A stretch of 64,000 nucleotides of DNA. It comes from Macrosteles quadrilineatus (lineage: Eukaryota; Arthropoda; Insecta; Hemiptera; Cicadellidae). This document shows, piece after piece, positions 34,801 to 46,800 of this stretch (positions are counted from its first letter, which is position 1; each line of letters opens with the position of its first letter). Where the stretch lies: assembly GCF_028750875.1 (NCBI RefSeq), contig NW_026542595.1:51977947-52041946 (forward strand), given 5' to 3'. The position numbers were made by a program, and so were the translations under genes. The notes below the pieces were generated by a model that saw nothing but the letters and a program-made list of their open reading frames with translations, was not told the DNA's origin and did no database searches.

Positions 34801-37800
34801 TGGGCCCTATATATCTTCCTCTAACCACTGCCAAATCACGCACATTTCCTGTCCTAACCCAACTCTATTGCAAGGAATTAATCTAACTCGTCAAAGTGCA
34901 CAATATTACCTTAGCTGCCTATCACAGCCAGCTTTTATGTTCTTAATGTATCTAATTATAATATAATGAACAGAGAAATATATATATATGGACTTATTCT
35001 AATTCGTGAAAAAGGTTACTAGACTTAGCAAATGTGAATTCTAATTTACGATATTAATTGCCAGACCACGACCCTTCGAGAACCTAATAAACTACATGAT
35101 TGAATTACCTTTGCCCTAACCTACACCCTTCCCCAACCCCTACTTCTATTAGCTAGACATCTTAGGCTACAGTTACTTATCCAGTTAGATGTACAGCTCC
35201 AGGCGCTCGACACTACACTGTACTGCTCTTGGTTCGCTGCGCGTGCCTACCCGGGTGACTGCGCGCGCATCGTAGTCATGTGACTTGCGCTATTGTAGCG
35301 ATCCGCTACATGTTTTAACCCAACGACGTCCATTGGACTGAAGACTCAAAACTAGCCCGCCTGATGATGGTACAACTTCGTGCCGAAACCTAGGTCGCAA
35401 CATCCGACTTATTTGAACTGGTGACTGAAGGTATTTCAAACCATTATGTTAGTTATTATAACCAGTTCAGGGGCAATCCCACATCTTATTGTGTCGAAAT
35501 TATATCAAGTGAACAATCTTCAAAGAAATGTGGAATATTCAACAATTAAAACTTGAAAAGTCCGACACAGTAGTAAGACAAAGCCAGCTGGACATGCACA
35601 CTGTCAGCTTTTGATTGTCGAGTTACTGGGTGTTGAGTTAGTGAGATTTTACTGTACTAATAATCCTTAAAAAAAGCAACATTAAAAATAAAATTAGGAC
35701 TAATAAATAGTCTTGGCGTCACTGAAAATTAAAAAGAGAAACAGTTAGCCGCTAGCCACAGTGAATTATGCTAAAATGAACCGGCGATGTATAATTTGAA
35801 ACTTTCAGACTGAACCGACTTATTAACCAGCCAGTAAGTCCACAAGATTGATGAGTACTACGGTAATAGCTTATTCCCTATATGGGAAATTCACTAAATA
35901 ATGAATCATGCACATGGTGGATACTCCGGTGCTGTTTGCAGGAAGACAGTTACAACAAGAGTCATGTTGAAGCGTTGTTGTCTTCACTTGGTCTGACAGA
36001 ACACATTGTCTCAGCATTGTTCAACTTGCTGGACCAAGAGAACACGTTTGGACGTGTCTCTACCACATTGCAGACAGCCTTCAGACGTAACTCTGTCTCT
36101 GCCTCTCTGTGCAAACAAGCTCTCCACCAACTGGAGCTCACCATCAGCCATGCTACTGAGCTGGGAGTCAAGGTACTCATGTTGAATTATATATATCTAA
36201 CCCAAAAATAGACAATTAGACAGTTAGTCCACTGTCAGTTTTGGTCCTAGAAACAATAATGGTTTTTGGTTTTAACAATAATTTGATATTTTTTTATTGT
36301 TATACTTGTATACTTGTGCTTCTCCTATACTGCTTGGAAAGTAGTTTGTTAACTGATAAATACAATTCCAGTCTTGCTATGTATGGATTGGAATGTTTGA
36401 TAAGGGAACCTACAAGAATAACTAGTGAAACAATATCTTGCATTGATCACGTTTTTGTTAAGATATCTAACAAAGATAAGGTGGAGGTTGATAGTAAAAT
36501 ACTACATGCCAATGTGACTGATCATACAATGGCAGTGGTGAGTGTGCGTGTGTGCGAGTACGCAGTGGGTGGAGGGGCTGGCGGAACAGCTGATCCCTCC
36601 GACGACCTTGCGTGCCGCGTGGACTATCGGCTGCTCTCGTCGCTCCTTGATAACACTGACTGGACAGATGTATACAGTAGTAGAGACCCTTCCGTTGCTT
36701 TTGATATATTTCATCTCAAATTACAGAATGCAATTCTTCATAGTAAAGTTGCAAAGAAAAATGTAAAATTCAAACAAATACATCCTTGGATGAATCATTA
36801 TATTTGTATGAAAACTAAAGTAAAAAATAAAATCTATGACAAAGTTAGAAAACATCCTAATAATATTAAACTGAAACAATATTTTAAAACATTCAGAAAT
36901 AAATTAGTTGTTGAAATCAGAAATTTAAAACAAGCATATTATGATAGTGTTTTTAAAAATTGTAATGGTGATTCTAAAAAAATTTGGAGAACTGTAAATA
37001 GTGTTACTGGACAATCTCGCAATAAGACAGCAATTAAGAGTTTAAATATTAATGGTAATCTAGTAGATGACGAGAAAATAATCTGTAATGAGTTTAATAA
37101 CTATTTCTTATCAATTGTTCATAAATTAAATATAAATGAATCGAGACCAACTACTTTTGATCTATGTAATGAAAGTAGATGTTTTAAGACAGAAATATCA
37201 CCTAAGTCAATATTTTTAGATTATGTAAATTCAGAAGATTTAATTAGTGTAATAATGTCTTTAAAAAACGGAACTTCTCCAGGATTAGATGGTATTAGTT
37301 CTTCTTTAATTAAATCAATATTTCCTAAGATATTACACGTTTTGTTACACTTAGTTAATTTGAGCTTTGAAGAAGGAATCTTCCCAGAATGTTTGAAAAC
37401 GGCTGTGGTGATTCCCTTGCATAAAACCGGCTCAACGTTTGATTGCAATAATTATCGGCCAATATCTCTTCTTTTGACCTTCTCCAAGATTTTTGAAAAG
37501 GTAATGAAGAAAAAAATCATAAAATTTTTTGATATGACAAAATTTTTTAGCAAGAATCAATTTGGTTTCAGGGAAGGTTTGAATACAGAATCAGCGTTAA
37601 AGAGCTTTATGGATTGTGTTTACAATGGGATAAATGCAGGTCAAAAGGTCACTGGGATGTTTCTTGACATCAAAAAGGCTTTTGACACAGTTAATCATAA
37701 AATTCTTTTGGAAAAACTGTTTAATTGTGGTATAAGAGGGGTAGCCTATTCGTGGTTCGAAAGTTATTTAACACAGCGAACACAGTTTGTTAAAATTAAT

Positions 37801-40800
37801 AATACTTTAAGTGAAAAAGGTTATATTGAATATGGTGTACCCCAGGGCTCTGTATTGGGTCCAATATTATTTTTAATTTATATCAATGATCTTTGTAATG
37901 CTAATTTGAAAGGTAAACTAACATCCTTCGCTGACGACACTGCATTGTGCTACTTAAAAGACAATTGGAGCGATGTAGAAGAAGCAATACATTCGGATTT
38001 GAATGCCCTAAAATGGTGGTTTACTAAAAACCAAATGCTGTTAAGCTCTGAAAAAACAAAATTTATAAATTTTAGTTTAAAATTTGAAAAGAGGTTTTTA
38101 AGTTCTATTTATTACAAATGTGTTGATTGTCTTTGTAATAATTCACAGTGTTCTGTGTGTGCCACGGTAGAACAAACAAAAAAGATCAAATATTTGGGTT
38201 TAATCTTGGATCAAGAATTAAATTGGAAATGTCACATAGAGCAGTTAAAGAATAAATTAAATAGCTATTTAAGATATTTTTATTTCCTAAGAAATTTATG
38301 TCCAGAAAATGTTTTAAGAATGCTATATTTCTCTCTGGTACATAGCAGAATTGACTATGGTTTATTCTGCTGGGGAGGGGCGTATGAAACCAACTTGAAA
38401 TCTGTGTTCAAACTGCAAAAACATTTTGTCAGAATGATTAAAAGTAAGGGCAAGATGGAACCATCTCGTCCATTATTTGTTAATTTAAAAATCCTTCCTC
38501 TTAAATATATGTTTGTTTTTAAGGTGTTAAGAATGTTCTATGTTATAAGTGGTACTGAACCTATAATACATAACTTGTTCAAGAACAAATTAAGAGGTAA
38601 GCAAAAAGTAGTAGTACCCAAACCTAATTCAGTATTTTTTACAAATTGTTACAAATTCTTAGGTCCAAAAATGTTTAATGTTATTCCTGAAGTATTAACA
38701 CAATGTAAAAGTTTAAGTTTGTTTTCTAAACGATTGAAAATATGGCTTTTATTCAATGAAAATATTGATTTTCTTCTAAAAATCCAAGCATAACATTTTA
38801 TTTTTTATATAATTATAATATGGACAGAAATGTTGTTATTTAATTAAAAATTTAAAAAGTGTTATTGTGTTGTGGCGTTCTATTTAGAAATATTATTGGT
38901 ACTGTGTTTCATGTTTATTATTATGTTAGTACTTTCGCTCTGACTCACTATTACGATGTTAATTTTAAATGATGGAACCTCTATACAGGCTTTCCTTCAG
39001 AGGTCCTATATTTCCAGGATGCTAGTATTATAATATAATGTTAATTATACTCTTTGTATTAGTTGTACATTTTTAACTGTTGTAAATCAAAACTGTAATT
39101 ATCTGTAGCATTTTTGGAAATAAAGTCTATTCTATTCTATTCTATTCTATTCCTTTATGATGTAATTAAAAATATTTGCCTATTCTGAACAGTAGTTACA
39201 TTTATACACAACAGACAATTAAACAATTTTATTTCAATCTTTTCACTTACTTTTTTAAATAACCAACTGCATTATGACATAAGTTTTATTAAATAAAGTG
39301 TACAGAAGGTCTTTCACAATGTTGCTTTACTTGCTTTACAATGGTCTTACAATGCTGATTTACCCAGTTAATCAGCATAGTCAAAGCAATAGGACTGGAA
39401 CTGAATTATGGAAATATTTGAGATTGTTAGACATTTTAAAAACTGAGATGTTGAAGTACTGTGATAATTTAAATATAAATAGGTAATGTGTTTTTTTTTT
39501 AAAGATGAATTTAGGCTAGGGTTTTTAAGGAATTTTTAATGAGTAGGTTTAACAGCAGGCTTATCCTACTGACAAAAATGTTATGAAAAAAATAAACACA
39601 GAATTTTCTCAGGTAACTATCTACCGGTAGCTGCTTCTTCAGTAGTAGTCTTTGCTCTTGGCCTCTGTGTTTATTTATGTTTTTTAATCTATTTAAAACT
39701 ATCCATTACAAAATCCTGAAATACTTTAACTTTTAAATTCATAGTCACACCTTTGTTATTTTCCAGTGTCCCATAGTGGTGTCACCAGGACTGGTAGACA
39801 ACTTGTCATTTTACTCAGGGATCATCTGTCAAGTAGTCTGGGAGCAGCGCAACAAGCAAGGTCGGAGCCAGCGGACTATCATCGCAGCTGGAGGCCGCTA
39901 CGATTGCCTCATTGCCAGTTTTAGGTATAAAACTCTACATGATATACAGCAGCATGTGCTTACTTTGATCTTCTCAGTTCAAATTTATCTCTTGGTCCTT
40001 AAACTACCATATATAATCAATGTAAAAATAATGTGGGTGATTTAAATATGATTTAGGGGATGGCTCAAATTGTTTTGAACATCATTCCACGAAAACTAGG
40101 GCTTAACAAGACCAATACAAACCATAGTGATCAACACTGTGTATCACGTAATCCAATCAATGTTATTGCAGTTTCCTTTCCTACTTTTAGCGAATTTCCC
40201 TATAGGGAAGTAGCTATTACCGTAGGTGGCACGGTAAGACCTAGACCCGGGACCGATTTACTTTTTCATTTTGATGTCCCCAGAGGCCAAAAACACCATT
40301 CGTTCAAATTTTTATATATGTATATATAGACTTATATATATATATATGTCCGTGAACGCGATAACTTGAGTAATATTTGTCCGATTTTGATGAAATTTGG
40401 TTTAAAGGTGTAAAGCGGGCTAAACTTGAATGAGTTCGCGAACCAGCACAATCGGACCATGGGAACGGGGCTTTACGGGGGGTTTTATGGGGTAAAAATT
40501 GGTTTTTCTCACTTTGACCCTCAAAACACAAAATTTCCCGATTTCTCTTTAGACCTTTTTAAAAAGCTTAAAAAAAACAAATGATTTAGTATATAAAAGT
40601 ATTTTTGTTCGATTATTAGTAACGGAGAAAATGAAAAAAATTGTAAATTTAAAATTCCCATGTTATTCTTATGGAGAATATTGTCAAATGTTGTAGTTTG
40701 CTTGTTTATGGATATATTTTTATCAATCTTGGCAAATTTATTTATTTTGTACTAAGCTATCAATATTTTACTCAAAAACACACTTTATTAGTTTCCTTGT

Positions 40801-43800
40801 AGCAGCAAACCTAGGTACTCGTTAAACCTAATGTTATTAAAATATATTTCACTGAAAATCAATTCAGACAAATGGAAATTCGCTTAGTCGGCAGGTTTGC
40901 TGCGGCGGGGGTATATTTACAGTTGTAGTAGTTAGAGCGTAGGACTTATGTCCCGGGTTGAAATCCCACCAAATTACCAATGGATTTGATCTAAGTGATA
41001 ATGCCGCAACCCCTAGGTCTAGCCTGAAGTAATGTGAAAAACAGTCCCGGCTCGTGCCTAGCGTCCTTGGACAAAAAATAAACAAAAAAAAACTACCCTT
41101 GACAACTGTGACGTTTTTTTAAATTTTCATATCGCCTCTGGGCCTAGCTATCTACCTGCTAATCCTTGTTTTGCGCAGAACTGTCCATCAGTTGGTTAAT
41201 CACAGTGATCTTATATCCTCTCATGACAACGATCATGATGTTTTTTTTTTTTTGGGTTGAATTTCTTATGTAATTTTAGTCAATTATCGTTATAAAAAAA
41301 TGTTGTGAAATCAACAACCCACAAACCTTTGACGATAGACATTTTCTTAACTTGTTTAATTGAAATTTGTCTACAGTTAATTTTATTTCTGTTCAGGTTT
41401 CTTTGAGTTGAAATATATAAGTTGTTCACTGTATGCTAGACAGATGCAAGATGAAGGACAAGGAGTGTCAGGTCAGAGTGCTGTAGGTGTGAGTGTATCA
41501 CTAGACAAGCTGGCCACTGCTCTTGCAGCTGATCAGTGTGGTTTGGCTCCTGTAGATGTTGTCGTCTGCTCTGTAGGCACCAGCGCCACTACACGGGACA
41601 AGCTCACTCTGACTAGAGACCTGTGGACAGCTGGGGTCAGGACATACTTGCTTGACTCCAACCAGGTGATACTAACTATCTTTAGCCAGTAGGTACGTTA
41701 TAAACTTTATAACCTGACATGTTCATTGTTCAAAACTTACAGTTCACCATCTAAAAATAGTTGTTATTAGGTTACAGTGGCAATACCTTTAAAATGGTGA
41801 GTTTAAAGTTCTATTAACAGGCTATTTTCATAAAAATGAGGTAATTTTCCAAGTATGTTTAAACTCGGTCAATTTCTTACAAATCCTGCCAATCATGCCT
41901 AAACTTTTCTAATCATACCTCAAAGGGTTAATCAATTCAGTTTTCAGTAAAAATATTGGTAATTTTAAGAATCTGTAAATGAAATTAAGGTGTCTGTTTT
42001 CTCTGAAATGAGATGTAGTAAATCAGTACTTCAAAGTTTTAAGCTTTTACAAGTTTGTAAATGAAAATCTTCTATGATTAGTTTTCTAATTTAACATTTC
42101 TTTCCAAATTTTCAATTAAAAGGTTTTATACCTACCAAAGTTATAGGAAAGGATTGTTACGCCAGTGGGATTTTTGATTGTGAATAACATTTTTTGTTAT
42201 AATTATGTTTACTTAATTTATTTATCGATAGATATACTTAGATTGTGAGTGATGATAATTGACATAATTTAAAATATGTAATCTATTGTCTCATTTCAGA
42301 ATTTAGAAGAAATCCAGAACTTTGCTCAGGAATTGTGTGTTCCTCATATTGTTATGCTAAAAGATACTGATCCTGGATTTGTTAGGATACGAACATTGAA
42401 TAAGGACAGGTAGGCTATTAATTCAGTTTTCTTGTTGTATGTTTCTTAAATATTAACATTAACAGAACTGTGGCAATCGATCCATTGCCAAAGGATAACA
42501 ATACGGATTATTTTAGTATGAATAGCCTCCTGATTGTGAAGAATAACTAATAATAATGGTTTGAATTCCTGATTATGGCAATCCAATTATTGTGTTCACA
42601 ACTAGTTTCGATCTGCTAAAGAGATCATCATAAGGTGAGTACAAGGATGCTTACTTCACATGAAGGTCGTCAGGATTAAAAGTTTTTGACATATACACAT
42701 AGACGAACACAAACACATAGCTCGCACACACATACGGCCGATAAAACAAAATTGTAAACACGACGAGCGGACTGGTATTATTATGCGGGAGTTGAGTCTA
42801 AACACCGGTCCCCTCGACGTGTTTACGATTTTATTTTATCGGCCGTATGTGTGTGCCCGCTATGTGTTTGTGTTCGTCTATGTGTATATGTCAAAAACTT
42901 TTAATCCTGACGACCTTCATGTGAAGTAAGCATCCTTTTACTCACCTGATGATGATCTATTTGCAGATCGAAACTAGTTGTGAACACAACAATTGGATTG
43001 CCAGAATCAGATGTTTAAACCATTATTTTAATACAGATTAGTTATAAGAGTTATTTATGGACAATGGGGGAAAATCCAATTATGCATACAAAGTGGCCTG
43101 CCTTTAGTGCTGGACTCACACTGGCAAAAAAAAGTGATTCTCTTCTTTTTGTTTCCAACCTAATATTGGTTGATTATCTTAAGAGCCGGCTGGAGCCAGC
43201 GAAAATTTCGCCTTTTGGCAGCGCCTGCAATACGTGAGATGCGGTAGCGCCACTATCGGTGGCCACTAGGGGAGTTACGTGCTCTAGCTCTATTGACAGA
43301 ACTAAACCTAGGCTTCGAGAACAACACACAGTGTAAACAAAACACTGAATAACCGCAAGGAACCGAGCAAGATAGTAACGTAGCCGTAGCCGTAGCCCTT
43401 CCTAGACTCCATATCCATCATAAATCATAACAGCTGAATGTTTGTCGGGTTTGGTCGGGTCTGACCTGACCTATAGCTTGCTATGCCACATTGAAACAAT
43501 TGTAGTACAAGTCATTGATATAACTTTGATACAAGATTGAATTATTTTAAAACCATTTTTAACAATGTTTAGATATAAGTTTTATTACAGTTATCGTTAT
43601 GTATTTAAAAATCTGTTTGAAGCTTTTTCCTAAGAATGTTTGTTTGAGCGATTAAAATTTTATCAAAGATCCTAATAATTATATCAACCATTTTTAAAAT
43701 CTAAGATTTGATTAACATACGTTTCAAAACAGTTTTAACAAAATAGTCTTTCTAAACAACATATGAACAGTTTTAACATTTGGTAAGTAGCTAGTCTTTC

Positions 43801-46800
43801 AATTGCTTATTAGAATTTAAATTTATAGAATTTAAAAAATAATTTCCAAAAATGTAAATACGACTAAACCGATATGTACTAACGTAAGTTACAACAAGTT
43901 TGACTAATTTTTAAACTAATTTTTAAATATAATTGATATTAAACGACTTGTCTGTCTAAGATTGTATAAAAGAACAGTTCATGTAATAAAAACGGTATTT
44001 ACGTTGAACGATTTCAATACGTGTTGTTTAGTAAATTGTATTGTATTAAAGTGGGTAAGTATTTTTGTATCCATGAGTTAAATGTTATTTTAATCAAATT
44101 CGTTACAAATATGTCCTAATGTGAGGCATACTCGTATTCATTTTAGTAAACCACATTATCATTCGTCACTAACGGATGATAGGGCAGGCCCAGCAGGTAG
44201 TCCCATTGTGTCCGTGCAAGTGAGTGGGTAAAGGGTCGCCTATTTTGTAACTTTCACATTTTTGCCAAACTGTACAGGCGTGTCTAGGAATCGAACGCTT
44301 CCTCTATTCGCATTGTACTAAAGCGTGCGCGGTCCAAGTATGACAAAATAGCCTATCTCTAGAACCCCATACAGGCAATAATGGCAGTAAATTCGTCTTG
44401 TACAGTAAAAAAATATCAACATATTAAAATCCTTCGAAGAACCATCTCGCAAGGCATACTGCTGAAACTATAACAATGTTGTCTGTTTACACAACTGGTT
44501 TTTATTTTTAAAGTATACAAAAAATGCCACATCAGCCTAAAAAATGCTGTTCTCTTCTTGGCTTTTCCTCGAGCCTCCAAAATGTATCCAGGATTTCTAT
44601 ATTTTTTTTATAATATTCATATTATATTATATTATTATATTATAATTTTTATAATCGGCATAGTCCTACTGTTTCGAGGCTCTATTATTTCTGGGAGGAC
44701 GCAGTTCTAGACTAAACAATGCTACCTGCTAACAACCACAAAGACAATCGCCGAGATAGGGTAAGGAGGAAATCTATAAACAAATACAGATATTCTCTTG
44801 CACCTTTCCTGGAACTCCTCATTCCTACTGTCGGGGAAAAAGGTAACACACTCGAGTTTCAAGCTCTACAGAAAAGTAACCAACTAACTTAGAAAAGCAC
44901 GTAGTATATATAAATTTTCGTTGTTTAGGAAATTTTTATGACAGTCGGAAGGTAAAAACTGCCTGTTTTTAGAGTACCAAAAACCATCTTATGACTTTGA
45001 AAATTCACACAATGTAAACTAAACGGCAGAACTTTATCAAACTTTAATACAATATGGAAACATGTATGATGAATTAATTCGTGTAGTTTCAGAATTTTTA
45101 CTCGACCCAAAAAGTTTTTGTTGTAACTTTTGTAAATCAACTTTTTCTCAAAAATGGCAAACGCTAGAAAAAAAATTAAAAGCTTGTTTCGAAGGTGATT
45201 GTTTTTGTATTTGAAATATTGATACTGCTCAACCAAATTGTTACGCATGTTATCTATATAAATTAACAAAAAACTGGATGATCTCGCGCCTGCAAGGGGT
45301 GCAGACGCCATCGCCCGCTCAGGAATCCAGTGCAGTGTTGCCACGATGGACCTTGACCGAGCGTAAGGTGATTCACGCAGTGTGTGTCACTGACTGACTC
45401 ACAGGAAATATCATGCTTTGCATTATTCTAAAGGGTCGATTGTATTACCACCCCAATATAGGTGTTAAATCTGTTCAGTTTTGACCCAACAGTTCGCAGC
45501 CCATCTCTGCTCAGTGTCCAGGTGTTCAATTTGGCAACACTGTACGGGGTATGCGCCCAGTCAGAGCCGGTGGCGGTCTGGAAGTGCCGTATTCGGCCTC
45601 TGCACTATCCAAATTAAATGTTAACTTAATATGCGAAACAATTTGGTTGAGCAGTAGTAATATTTCAAATACAAAACCAATCACCTCCAAAACAAGCTTT
45701 TAAATTTTTTTCTAGCGTTTGCCGTTTTTGAGAAAAAGTTAATTTACAAAAGTTACAACAAAAACTTTTTTGGTAGAGTAAAAATTCTGAAACTACACAA
45801 ATAAATTCATTATATATGTGTCTATATTGTATTTAAGTTTGATAAAGTTCTGACGTTTAGTTTACATTGTGTGAATTTTCAAAGTCATAAGATGGTTTTT
45901 GATACTGTAAAACAGGGAGTTTTTACCTTCCGACTGTCATACAAAATTTCCTAAACGAGCTAAAATTTTTTTGTTTTCACAGGAATACGTAGGATAAAAC
46001 AACAAAAATGTATATATACTACGAGTTTTTCTAAGTTAGTTTGGCCACTTTTCTGTAGAGCTCCAAACTCGAGTGTCTAAACTTTTTCCCCCGACAGTAG
46101 GAACGAGAATTTTCTAAAACATGATTTATGGCTAGAGTTTATTTTTTATTTATGTTTTTTTTATGAAATGGAGTCGTCGTTGTATATATTTCTAGACTAT
46201 ACATCGATGCATAGAATACTTCATTTATATAGGCTAAAGAAACATATTTTCAATATAAACATGAGACAACTTTATAAGGTGTTATAGAAGGATACGTGTT
46301 AAAATTAATAGTTAAAATTGAGAACTTTTTTTTAAAGATAATGAAACATACAATAGGCTTATAAAAATTAACTGCAATACGTTCTATTCAATTGGTTATT
46401 ACAATAACGCGAGAAAAGATAGATTTATATCACAACGTTGCAGGGCAGATGTAGTTTTACAATTTCATTACATCTAGTGATAATTTAGGTAGTTAAAAAA
46501 TATAAAAATAGGTTTTTTTGCATGAGATAAAACGCAATAATAACATTAAACTATTCACACATAGTATTGACTAAGATATGGAGGTAAAAAATATAATTAT
46601 TTTTAATTACAGTTCAATTACTTTATACTTTTATACTTTCTTATGAAATGGCGACCAGTTTTGCCCTATAGACCTAGAGACAAATTGAACTGAACTTGTA
46701 CAATTTCAGTTTGCATCCGCTTCAGCGAAGTGATTGGAATATCTGTCTCTGTCATGCTTGGGGTGTTTAGTTTCTCAAGACTGTGCGACGCTAGTGCACC

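Larger units (their letters stand above)
25144..35310 (-). mobile_element. Complete Ty3/gypsy-type element with SGNH ORF, 10.2 kb
   Basis: Two 550-bp LTRs differ by a single base that I can see. The flanking duplication is TGTT (25140-25143 and 35311-35314). On the - strand the order is: 5' LTR (34761-35310), primer site, 1.4 kb leader, an SGNH-hydrolase ORF (33330-32788), gag (32651-31392), pol (from about 31410 to 28174, another frame), 2.5 kb without ORFs, polypurine tract, 3' LTR (25144-25693). Pol order protease, RT, RNase H, integrase places it in Ty3/gypsy. No env-like ORF. All three frames are open, so the copy is young and may be functional. It lies antisense to GCN2 in a 14-kb intron. 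Confidence 0.93.
24934..35447. mobile_element. Foldback element FB1 split by an LTR element
   Basis: The left arm 24934-25066 and the right arm 35315-35447 are inverted copies of each other (about 133 bp, few mismatches), starting ATAATGGTTTGAAATACC. The left-side loop (25067-25143) holds a repeated ACGACATATG motif that is itself palindromic. The LTR element at 25144-35310 sits in the loop with target duplication TGTT. Each arm carries the hammerhead-like core described in the findings. Its ends match the ends of FB2 at 42553-43028. Confidence 0.85.
24748..35654. mobile_element. pogo-like element split by nested insertions
   Basis: The left end CAGTAAAACCTCAGTAACTA at 24748 and the right end GTTAGTGAGATTTTACTG, ending at 35654, are inverted copies. 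TA flanks both sides (24746-24747, 35655-35656). Between the two halves lies the foldback element at 24934-35447. The two halves together are only a few hundred bases, so it was a MITE before interruption. Confidence 0.8.

Noticed and set aside
44925..45344. 139-codon - strand frame in FB3 as a gene
   Set aside because: It lies in the arm of a foldback, has no recognisable domain and is truncated in the second copy.
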